Source of the DNA: Rubripirellula reticaptiva
GTDB lineage: Bacteria; Planctomycetota; Planctomycetia; Pirellulales; Pirellulaceae
Reading direction: 5' to 3'
Assembly (NCBI RefSeq): GCF_007860175.1
Contig: NZ_SJPX01000004.1
Location: 779,681-843,680, forward strand
DNA: 64,000 nt
Positions 1 through 7,643 of the stretch are shown piece by piece; position 1 is the first letter of the stretch; each line of letters opens with the position of its first letter. The position numbers and the translations under genes were made by a program. The notes under the pieces were generated by a model, which did not search any database, had not been told where the DNA came from, and saw nothing but the letters and a program-made list of their open reading frames with translations.

Positions 1-336
1 GTCGGTGACGTCGGCGTTCGCCATTTGCAGGACTGTCGTTTCGGGATGTTGAGCCAGTATCGCATAGCTATCCCGATCCCAGCCCGTCAAAGTGATGTGC
101 TTTTCACCTTGCACCAATTTGACACGCGGGCCGAGATCGACGTCACCGATCCGCGTGTAAATCGCTGGTGTGACGACCGCGGCAAAGCCCATCGCCATCA
201 TGACGAGTGGCCATTTCAATCGGCCCCAGTGTCCCAAAACAAAGTGTCCCGACACAAACATGACCAGCAACCACGCCAGTCCGGCCAGCATCAGGATTAG
301 CCCGGAATAAAAGAGAAGCTCGGTCGCCAAGTACAT
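1..336 (-). CDS. Membrane protein, N-terminal part only (runs off the window)
   Basis: An open frame reads on the minus strand from ATG at 336 and leaves the window at base 1, giving the first 112 residues. It begins MYLATELLFYSGLILMLAG. Two hydrophobic segments (about residues 6-27 and 37-56) predict an N-terminal membrane anchor. The following stretch, containing LTGWDRDSY and VLQMANADVTD, has the spacing of a leucine-rich-type repeat, so the missing part may be a repeat domain outside the membrane. That last point is inference from very little sequence. It diverges from the small membrane protein starting at 438. No function can be given. Confidence 0.6.
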   Translation of the reverse strand, partial: MYLATELLFYSGLILMLAGLAWLLVMFVSGHFVLGHWGRLKWPLVMMAMGFAAVVTPAIYTRIGDVDLGPRVKLVQGEKHITLTGWDRDSYAILAQHPETTVLQMANADVTD

Positions 337-437
337 GCGTCGAATTGCCGTCGGAAAATAGAAAATTGCGCGGGGGCAGCAGCAGTGCTAGGATAACCTC
401 GGCACTAACGCGAAGAACATCACCAGCGGAGAACCCC

Positions 438-818
438 GTGAACTATCAAGCCCTTGCGTGGATCTACAGTATCGCAACTCTCCTCGGCTTCGTCTTTACC
501 TTAGGCGTAGTCGTTTTCATTGTGAGCAAGGTGAAGGATCAGTCCGCTGCGAAGACCTATGCGATTACCGGATTCGGAATGCAACTGTTCATTACCGTGC
601 TTACCGCGATATCGCCGATCATGATGGGGCAAATGTTGACGGCCGAGTCGATGGCGATGGGCATCGGATGGATGAATCTTGGTGCCGCGATTCTCAGCAT
701 GATCGCAACTTGCTTCATCGTTGCCGCGATTGTGGTTGGCCGGGGGGCACCGGCAGCGCATGAACCGATTACCGCGGACCTCGCACGACCCGAAACCGGG
801 AATCCCTACCAGCCTTGA
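438..818 (+). CDS. Small hydrophobic membrane protein, unknown function
   Basis: This encodes 126 residues from a GTG start that has GGAG about six bases upstream. The frame stays open to an earlier TTG near 345, but the extra residues are basic and low in complexity. About three membrane segments are visible (after MNYQALAWIYSIATLLG, in the middle around FGMQLFITVLTAISP, and before VVGRGAP), followed by a short polar tail ending GNPYQP. No catalytic motif is seen and I do not recognise a family. It lies just upstream of the FKBP lipoprotein gene on the same strand, but the 60-base gap does not prove an operon. Confidence 0.6.
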   Translation: MNYQALAWIYSIATLLGFVFTLGVVVFIVSKVKDQSAAKTYAITGFGMQLFITVLTAISPIMMGQMLTAESMAMGIGWMNLGAAILSMIATCFIVAAIVVGRGAPAAHEPITADLARPETGNPYQP

Positions 819-880
819 TCGTTGCTAAGATACGGTTTGTCCAAACTTGATTGCCCAATACGAATAGACCGACTACTCCG

Positions 881-1336
881 ATGCAAACCTTCTTTTCTTT
901 TCACCGGTTCACGTTTCTGATAGCTGCTTTGGCATGCTTGACGGCTGTTTCCTGTTCGGGCCCCAAACGTGGTCCCAGCGCCGTTGATGCGGATGCCGAA
1001 ACGGAATTCACGACGACGGATTCAGGCCTGAAGTATCGAATTTTGCGCAAGGGATCGGGCGAAAAGCCCATCGCAACCAACCGGGTGACGGTCGATTACT
1101 CAGGCTGGCTCGATAATGGCCAGATTTTCGATTCGTCCTACAACCGCAACGAGTCGACCACGTTCTTGCTGACCCAAGTGATCCCTGGTTGGACTGAGGG
1201 ACTGCAATATGTCAGCAAGGGTGGGATGATCGAGCTCGAAATACCGTCCAACTTGGGCTATGGACCGGGTGGAACACCAGGAATTCCGCCCAATTCGACT
1301 TTGCACTTCAAAGTCGAACTGCACGAAATTCGCTGA
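881..1336 (+). CDS. FKBP-type peptidyl-prolyl cis-trans isomerase, lipoprotein
   Basis: The 151-residue product starts at ATG 881; a TTG at 851 in the same frame would add ten residues before the signal peptide. Residues 1-25 form a signal peptide ending in a lipobox-like AVSC, so the mature protein is probably lipid-anchored outside the inner membrane. One FKBP domain follows, with VTVDYSGWLDNGQIFDSSY, the hydrophobic-pocket segment VIPGWTEGLQYVSKGG, GYGPGG and the final strand STLHFKVELHEI. Such enzymes speed proline isomerisation during folding of exported proteins. A terminator-like hairpin lies about 120 bases downstream. Confidence 0.9.
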   Translation: MQTFFSFHRFTFLIAALACLTAVSCSGPKRGPSAVDADAETEFTTTDSGLKYRILRKGSGEKPIATNRVTVDYSGWLDNGQIFDSSYNRNESTTFLLTQVIPGWTEGLQYVSKGGMIELEIPSNLGYGPGGTPGIPPNSTLHFKVELHEIR

Positions 1337-1458
1337 TGCTGCAGTGGCTTTGTGTTCACCTGCCTGGCGTTGCTTTAGACCGTGATTGACACCGAAACCA
1401 GCGTCCTTATGCTTTCGGCACTGATTCAAGAGCCATTTTACGACGAACTTCATGTTTC

Positions 1459-1492
1459 ACCCCCGAGGCCTCCATGGGTTCGGGGGTTTTTT
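1459..1492 (+). terminator. Rho-independent terminator
   Basis: ACCCCCGA at 1459-1466 pairs with TCGGGGGT at 1480-1487, and the second arm runs into six T residues. It is correctly placed to end the transcript of the FKBP gene. It also lies in front of cimA, so an attenuator role was considered, but no leader peptide rich in Ile or Leu is visible. Confidence 0.75.
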
Positions 1493-1527
1493 CGTATTCC
1501 TGCTTTTCCCGTGATTTTCCATCACCA

Positions 1528-1557
1528 AGTCTCGCCAAAAACAGTCTCGCCAAAAAC
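1528..1557 (+). repeat. 15-bp perfect tandem duplication upstream of cimA
   Basis: AGTCTCGCCAAAAAC occurs twice in a row and ends eleven bases before the cimA start codon. No Shine-Dalgarno site is visible in this stretch, so the duplication occupies the whole initiation region. Confidence 0.8.
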
Positions 1558-1568
1558 AGATTGCGACC

Positions 1569-3143
1569 ATGACCGATCGAACGATTCAGATCTACGACAC
1601 GACCCTCCGCGACGGTTCGCAGGGCGAAGGCGTCAGTTTTTCGTTGCAGGACAAGTTGAACATCGCCCGTCGCTTGGCAGAAATCGGTATCGACTTCATC
1701 GAGGGCGGCTACCCGTTGTCGAACGAGAAGGACGTGGCTTTCTTTCAACAGATTCGCAAGGACAACCTTGGTGATACTAAAGTGTGCGCGTTCGGAATGA
1801 CTCGGCGTCGCTCGATGAAGGCTGCAGACGACCCCGGCATGAAGGCCTTGGTTGCCGCAGAAACACCTTGCATCACTTTGGTTGGCAAGACGTGGGACTA
1901 TCACGCGACTGATGTATTGAACGTGACGCTGGACGAAAACCTGGCGATGATTGGCGAGAGCGCTGAATTTCTCGGCCGTGGGGCTGAAGTGATCTACGAT
2001 GCCGAACACTTTTTCGACGGCTACAACGCTAACCCTAAGTACGCAATTGAAACGTTGCGAGCCGCTGCGGCGGCAGGCGCAAAGTACATGGTGTTGTGCG
2101 ATACCAACGGTGGAACGTTGCCTGAACAGGTTGCCGAGATTACTCGTGCGGCGATTGAGGGAACGAAAGACTACGGCGTTCAGATTGGTATCCACACTCA
2201 CAACGACGGCGAGCTTGCGGTTGCCAATTCGCTGGCGGCCGTCGACGCAGGTGCCACGCAAGTGCAAGGCACGATCAACGGCATTGGCGAGCGTTGTGGC
2301 AACGCAGACTTGATTTCTGTGATGGCCAACTTGGCACTGAAGAAAAAGGGTTACCGAGTGCTGGGCGGTCGCGACATGAAGCATCTGACCGAGCTGAGTC
2401 GATATGTCTACGAGACCGCCAATTTGCAATGGCGTGGCGGACAACCCTTTGTCGGTCAAAGTGCGTTTGCGCACAAAGGCGGCATGCACGTTCATGCAAT
2501 CAACAAAGCATCCAAGACATACGAGCACATCGACCCGGCACTGGTCGGCAACGAACGTCGGATTTTGGTCAGCGAGTTGTCCGGTCGCAGCAATATTGTG
2601 GCAGTCGCGACCGAGCACAACATTCAAAATGACCGAGTTTTGATGGACAAAATCTTGGCCGAAGTGGTGCGGCTAGAGAACAAGGGATATCAGTTCGAAA
2701 ACGCTGGCGCATCCTTCGATTTGCTGATCAAAAAGGTGTCTGACACCTTTACGCCGCACTTTACGCCGATCAAGTATCGTGTCGTGGCCGGTGATCGTGA
2801 TTCGGTCGAAGGGAGCGTGTTCGCCGAGGCGATCATCAAGTTGAAAGTCGGCGACGAATTATGGTTCGACGCCGCCGAAGGGCATGGACCAGTCAACGCG
2901 CTCGACGCTGGTCTACGCAAGGCACTCTCGGGTGCATTCCCGTGTCTGCACGACATGCGATTGATCGACTACAAGGTTCGGGTTGTTGATTCCGGCGCCG
3001 GAACAGCGGCATCGATCCGAGTGAATATTGAAAGCGGCGACGAAAACGAGACATGGGGCACGATTGGCGTCAGCGACAATATCATCGCAGCAAGTTGGCA
3101 AGCTTTGACCGATGCGGTGGAGTACAAGCTGCATAAGACGTAA
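1569..3143 (+). CDS. cimA: (R)-citramalate synthase
   Basis: This 524-residue protein belongs to the 2-isopropylmalate synthase/homocitrate synthase family. It has the N-terminal TIM barrel with YDTTLRDGSQGEGVSFS (near residue 9), the metal-binding HTHND and the family signature NGIGERCGNAD, followed by the linker with GQSAFAHKGGMHVHAI and a C-terminal LeuA-type allosteric domain. Length and local sequence fit citramalate synthase better than LeuA. It would condense pyruvate and acetyl-CoA to citramalate, the first step of threonine-independent isoleucine synthesis in the cytoplasm. Feedback inhibition through the C-terminal domain is expected from the family. It is followed by valS after 100 bases. 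LeuA cannot be fully excluded without an alignment. Confidence 0.88.
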   Translation: MTDRTIQIYDTTLRDGSQGEGVSFSLQDKLNIARRLAEIGIDFIEGGYPLSNEKDVAFFQQIRKDNLGDTKVCAFGMTRRRSMKAADDPGMKALVAAETPCITLVGKTWDYHATDVLNVTLDENLAMIGESAEFLGRGAEVIYDAEHFFDGYNANPKYAIETLRAAAAAGAKYMVLCDTNGGTLPEQVAEITRAAIEGTKDYGVQIGIHTHNDGELAVANSLAAVDAGATQVQGTINGIGERCGNADLISVMANLALKKKGYRVLGGRDMKHLTELSRYVYETANLQWRGGQPFVGQSAFAHKGGMHVHAINKASKTYEHIDPALVGNERRILVSELSGRSNIVAVATEHNIQNDRVLMDKILAEVVRLENKGYQFENAGASFDLLIKKVSDTFTPHFTPIKYRVVAGDRDSVEGSVFAEAIIKLKVGDELWFDAAEGHGPVNALDAGLRKALSGAFPCLHDMRLIDYKVRVVDSGAGTAASIRVNIESGDENETWGTIGVSDNIIAASWQALTDAVEYKLHKT

Positions 3144-3243
3144 CGTTTCTAGCACTTCCCAGATTGATTTTTACGGCCAAACCGAATCGTTCTCAGACAG
3201 GAGTCTGGGAGCCAGAAGTATCCTCTATCAATTTTGATTCACG

Positions 3244-6200
3244 ATGAACGACGACTCGACGATTCCAACTCGCTTTGAACACTCCGAAGCAGCCGACCGA
3301 ATTGCTGCTCAGTGGGATCTCGCTAAGTGCGCCCACGCAGAGGTCAATCCGAACAAGAAACCGTTCACGATCGTGATCCCACCGCCAAACGTCACCGGCG
3401 CACTGCACCTGGGACACGGACTGAACAACACGCTGCAGGACATGGTGGTTCGGACCAAGCGAATGCAGGGCTACGAAGCGTTGTGGATGCCGGGGACTGA
3501 TCATGCCGGGATTGCTACGCAAGCGGTTGTTGAACGGCGTCTGAAGGAAAACGAAAACCTGACACGGCATGATCTTGGCCGCGAAGAATTGGTCAAACGC
3601 ATTTGGGCATGGAAGGACCAGTACGAAAAACGCATTCTCGGCCAACTGAAGCGAATGGGATGCAGTTGCGACTGGGAACGCGTTCGATTCACGCTGGATG
3701 ATCGTTGTGCGACCGCTGTCCGCGCGACATTTTTTGATCTGTTTGGCAAGCAGCTGATTTACCGCGGCAAACGATTGGTCAACTGGGATACGTTCCTGCA
3801 AACGGCGGTATCGAATGATGAAGTCGAGAATGTGACTCGCAAGGGACACTTCTATCACTTCTTTTACAACGTGATCGATCCTCAGGCAGGTGAACCCACA
3901 CAAATCGAGATCGCCACGACACGGCCGGAAACGATGTTGGGCGATACGGCGGTGGCGGTGCACCCGGATCCCGAGCGCGCCTTCGACAAGGTTGCCGCTG
4001 AATTGCAATCGAAGTTCACCGAAGCGACGGCAAAAGAGCAGCCGATTGTGCAAAAGCAGATCGACGAACTTGCTGCGCGTCGCGAAGCGATGTTGCCCGG
4101 GCTGATCGTGCTGCGCGACATGGCGGCCGCTGGCCGGATGCTGCAGTTGCCACTGGTTGATCGACCGATTCCGTTGGTGTCGGATATTTGGGCCAAGCCG
4201 GAACTAGGCACCGGGTGTGTGAAGATCACGCCGGCGCACGATCCCAATGACTATGAAGTGGGCAAGCGAGTTGGTTTGCCGATGATCAACATTCTTAACC
4301 CCGACGGAACGCTGAACGCAGAAGCTGGCCAGTTCGAAGGATTGACCATTCCGAAGGCTCGGATCGCGGTTGTCGCCGCACTCGACGAACTTGGCTTGCT
4401 CGGTGACATCGAAGATCGCGACATTGAATTGCCACACAGCGATCGCAGCAAGACACCGATCGAACCGTACTTGGCGGATCAGTGGTTCGTCAAAATGGAC
4501 GAATTAGCCGAATCGGCGATGGAGCGAGTCCGAAATGAAGAGGTCCAAATTTTCCCGGAACGTTATCGCAAGAGCTATCTGGATTGGTTGAGCGAAAAAC
4601 GGGATTGGCCTGTCAGCCGACAACTGTGGTGGGGACACCAAATCCCGATCTGGTCCAAGACCGGTTTGTCCGACGCCGAACTGAAAACAACGGTCGCAAA
4701 AATCGTGGAAGTGATTGGCGATGCTGCGGATACGGCGAGCTACCAAGTTGACACCGCCGACGATGGAACGCGCGGTGTGTTTGTTTGTTTGAAATTCGAA
4801 GGCGATGCGAGAGAGGCCGCGATCGAGGCGCTCGGACTCGAACGTGATCCGGATGTTTTGGACACATGGTTTTCGTCGGCGTTGTGGCCGCACAGCACGC
4901 TCGGTTGGCCAGAGAAAACACCGGAACTTGAATACTTCTATCCCACCGATACGTTGATTACGTCGCGCGACATCATCACCCTGTGGGTTGCCCGGATGGT
5001 GTTGATGAGCTGGAACAACTTGGGCGTGGTTCCGTTCAAGGAAGTGTTCATTCACCCCAAAATTCTGGACGGTCTCGGCGAGACGATGTCCAAGAGCAAG
5101 GGGAACGGCGTCGACCCCAATGATATCGTTGATAAGTTCGGTCCTGACGCACTGCGTTACGGATTGGCTCGTTTGGCAACCGACACGCAAGACGTTCGCA
5201 TGCCGGTCCAGTACGAATGCCCGGCCTGCGAAAAACTGATCGATCAAACGAAAAAGAATCGCTCGTTGCCGAAGATGGCTTGCCCGGCATGCAAGGCAGA
5301 ATTCTCGACTCAGTGGGCGGAAACCGAAGCGGATAAGGCATTGCCGAAGGGCGCCGTGGTTAGCGAGCGATTTGAAACGGCTCGTAACTTCGTGAACAAG
5401 CTGTGGAACGCGGCTCGTTTTGTGATGATGAATATGGACGGATACAAGCCGCAAGCGATTGACGTCGCAAAGTTGCCGCTCGAAGACCGTTGGTTGTTGA
5501 GCCGATTGTCGACCGTGACATCACAGGTGACCGAAGGCATCGAGAAGTACCGGTTCGCGGAAGTCACGCGTGTGCTGTACGACTTTGCGTGGGATGAGTT
5601 CTGTAGCTTCTATGTCGAAATCGCAAAGCCTCGTTTAGCCGACGATGATCAGCGCGAGTTGACGCAGTCCGTGATGGCGTACGGACTCGATACGCTGTTG
5701 CGTTTACTGCATCCCACGATGCCGTTTGTGACCGAATCGATCTGGGGCTATCTGAACGAACTGGCGCCCGAGCGTGGGCTTACTGAGACGACGAAGGCTG
5801 GCCCGTTTGTGATGACGGCTGCGTGGCCTGAAGCGATTGCAGAACACCACGATGAATCGATTGAACGTCAGTTCGCCGAGTTCCAAGAAGTCGTTGGTGC
5901 AATTCGCAAGATCCGTGCTAGCCAGAACATCGCACCACGCGAAACGTTGCCGGTTGCGATCCGGTGCAGTCCATCGTCAACCGAATTGTTGTCGCCGATG
6001 CGAACGTATCTGGAAGGCTTGGCGGGTGCCGAAGTGGTCGAGCTTGGACCGGATGCCAAGCCGTTTGAAACCGATGGGCCACTTTCGATTCCATCGATTG
6101 ACGTTGACGTTCATGTGGACTTGGAAAAGTTCATCGACGTTGAGGCAGAACTGGCCAGGTTGGAAAAACTGCACGGCAATTTGATCAAGCAGATCACCGG

Positions 6201-6348
6201 AAAGCAACAGAAGCTCAACAACGAGAGTTTCGTGTCGCGAGCTCCGGACGAAGTCGTGCAAGCCGAACGTGACAGTTTGTCGGACTTGTCCAAGCAGCGA
6301 GAATCCGTCGAAGGTGACATCGCAAGGCTTCGTAAGAAATCGAGCTAA
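3244..6348 (+). CDS. valS: Valyl-tRNA synthetase
   Basis: The protein has 1034 residues. It carries the class I HIGH-type motif as HLGH (about residues 55-58) after PPPNVTGAL and the KMSKS-type motif TMSKS (about 614). Between them is the editing (CP1) domain, with TTRPETMLGDTAVAVHP and GTGCVKITPAHDPNDYEVG. The anticodon-binding domain and a C-terminal coiled coil (LARLEKLHGNLIKQI onwards) follow, as in bacterial ValRS. Unusually, two CPAC motifs (cysteines near residues 659, 662, 680 and 683) form a probable zinc ribbon inserted just after KMSKS. It is somewhat longer than E. coli ValRS (951 residues), and the insert accounts for part of this. It charges tRNA-Val. Confidence 0.97.
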   Translation: MNDDSTIPTRFEHSEAADRIAAQWDLAKCAHAEVNPNKKPFTIVIPPPNVTGALHLGHGLNNTLQDMVVRTKRMQGYEALWMPGTDHAGIATQAVVERRLKENENLTRHDLGREELVKRIWAWKDQYEKRILGQLKRMGCSCDWERVRFTLDDRCATAVRATFFDLFGKQLIYRGKRLVNWDTFLQTAVSNDEVENVTRKGHFYHFFYNVIDPQAGEPTQIEIATTRPETMLGDTAVAVHPDPERAFDKVAAELQSKFTEATAKEQPIVQKQIDELAARREAMLPGLIVLRDMAAAGRMLQLPLVDRPIPLVSDIWAKPELGTGCVKITPAHDPNDYEVGKRVGLPMINILNPDGTLNAEAGQFEGLTIPKARIAVVAALDELGLLGDIEDRDIELPHSDRSKTPIEPYLADQWFVKMDELAESAMERVRNEEVQIFPERYRKSYLDWLSEKRDWPVSRQLWWGHQIPIWSKTGLSDAELKTTVAKIVEVIGDAADTASYQVDTADDGTRGVFVCLKFEGDAREAAIEALGLERDPDVLDTWFSSALWPHSTLGWPEKTPELEYFYPTDTLITSRDIITLWVARMVLMSWNNLGVVPFKEVFIHPKILDGLGETMSKSKGNGVDPNDIVDKFGPDALRYGLARLATDTQDVRMPVQYECPACEKLIDQTKKNRSLPKMACPACKAEFSTQWAETEADKALPKGAVVSERFETARNFVNKLWNAARFVMMNMDGYKPQAIDVAKLPLEDRWLLSRLSTVTSQVTEGIEKYRFAEVTRVLYDFAWDEFCSFYVEIAKPRLADDDQRELTQSVMAYGLDTLLRLLHPTMPFVTESIWGYLNELAPERGLTETTKAGPFVMTAAWPEAIAEHHDESIERQFAEFQEVVGAIRKIRASQNIAPRETLPVAIRCSPSSTELLSPMRTYLEGLAGAEVVELGPDAKPFETDGPLSIPSIDVDVHVDLEKFIDVEAELARLEKLHGNLIKQITGKQQKLNNESFVSRAPDEVVQAERDSLSDLSKQRESVEGDIARLRKKSS

Positions 6349-6403
6349 CGCGTCAATCGGGTCGGTGGGGGCTGCGGAGCAGGGTAGACGCGATCCGCGG
6401 TTC

Positions 6404-7570
6404 TTACCAATCCGCTAGTGGACCGGTACTGTGCTGGGTCACGTGTTGGTATTGCTTGTCGCAGAACTCGTCCGTCATTCCGGCGAGGTACTCGCCGACG
6501 ACTTTTTTGATGGGCGACCGTTCGGCGCGGACACGAAAACGCAGCGGCAGACGGCCAGGATTTTCCGTAAGCAGATCAAAAAGCGTTCGCAGTCGGTTGC
6601 CGGCGGCGTCACGGACCGGGATCAGTCGTTTGTGGCGATACACGGCATCGAATAGAAAGGCTTCCAGTTCGCTACGTTCGCTGCCCACCAAGTCACTGTG
6701 CCGGAGACGTAAACCTGCGTGGCAAACTTCTCCTGATCGATGGCCTTCATAAGGACGCAGTTGTTCGATCGCAACTTGCAACAAATCGCTGACTTGCAAA
6801 TCGATCAATTCGTGAACGAGCAACTGTCGTAACTGTGTCGTTGGCAACATGCCATGCTTGGTACGGATCGATTCGAGCGCTCGGCGAACCACGGCGAGTT
6901 CCGACAGTTCGTCAATCGACAACAGACCCATTTGTAAGGCGTCGTCCATGTCGTGCGCATCGTAGGCAATTGAGTCCGCCAGATCGACGATTTGGACTTC
7001 CAGAATCGGCGCACGTCCGACGGCTGCTTCGGCTTTGTGGGCTCGCGTGTCTTGGCCAGCCAAGGTTTCTCGCGACAGATTTAGGCCGCTAAACTGGCTG
7101 TATCGTTGTTCCAATTCTTGGACAATCACAAGGGCGAAACCGTTGTGCGAAAACCCACCAACGGATTCCATCGCTTCGCTCAAGACATCTTCGCCACAGT
7201 GCCCGAACGGCGGATGGCCGACGTCATGCATCAAAGCTAGAGCCTCGGTAAGATCTTCGTTCAGACGCAGCACTCGAGCGATCGTTCTAGCCACCGACGT
7301 GACTTCCAACGTGTGGGTCAAACGTGTGCGGTGGTAGATGCCCATTTCGCCGGTGAAGACTTGCATTTTGCCGCTCAGTCGCCGAAACGCGCTGCTGTGC
7401 AGGATTCGGTCTCGGTCACGAGCAAACGGGCCGCGGTAAGAGTGGATTGGCTCGTCATAGATTCGCCCTTCGCTGTCACGGCTGTGCATCGCATACGACG
7501 CTAGCAACAAGTGTTCGCGATCGGCGAAGCGTCGCAGGTCGATCATCGGCTGAATTTCCGCCTGTTCCAA
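6404..7570 (-). CDS. dgt: Deoxyguanosinetriphosphate triphosphohydrolase-like protein (HD domain)
   Basis: The product has 388 residues. The HD-domain metal ligands are visible as H86 in LTHTLEV, H115-D116 in MHDVGHPPFGH, and a later aspartate in DLADSIAYDAHDMDDA. The opening RDRDRILHSSAFRRLSGKMQ is typical of the dGTPase family, which removes triphosphate from dNTPs. The length fits the shorter dGTPase-like class rather than the 505-residue E. coli Dgt, so substrate preference is not certain. It diverges from uvrA, with 73 bases between the two start codons as called. Both act on nucleotides or DNA, which may be coincidence. Confidence 0.92.
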   Translation of the reverse strand: MEQAEIQPMIDLRRFADREHLLLASYAMHSRDSEGRIYDEPIHSYRGPFARDRDRILHSSAFRRLSGKMQVFTGEMGIYHRTRLTHTLEVTSVARTIARVLRLNEDLTEALALMHDVGHPPFGHCGEDVLSEAMESVGGFSHNGFALVIVQELEQRYSQFSGLNLSRETLAGQDTRAHKAEAAVGRAPILEVQIVDLADSIAYDAHDMDDALQMGLLSIDELSELAVVRRALESIRTKHGMLPTTQLRQLLVHELIDLQVSDLLQVAIEQLRPYEGHRSGEVCHAGLRLRHSDLVGSERSELEAFLFDAVYRHKRLIPVRDAAGNRLRTLFDLLTENPGRLPLRFRVRAERSPIKKVVGEYLAGMTDEFCDKQYQHVTQHSTGPLADW

Positions 7571-7643
7571 CGGTCGCCTCGGGGTGTCATGTTAGGTGCT
7601 GAATCGGCCATCGCCGGAATAGGCCGTTTTGGAAGTCTAGGTC

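Noticed and set aside
1382..1492. Attenuator and leader peptide before cimA
   Set aside because: The hairpin is real, but the short frame beginning at 1382 has no cluster of Ile, Leu or Val codons; a plain terminator for the FKBP gene is simpler.
1407..2627. A 406-residue open frame on the minus strand across cimA
   Set aside because: It is an antisense frame of cimA; the plus strand has full family motifs, and the antisense product is rich in Cys/His/Arg with no motif.
4504..5454. A 316-residue minus-strand frame across valS
   Set aside because: It lies wholly inside valS, whose motifs are intact, and shows the composition of an antisense frame.
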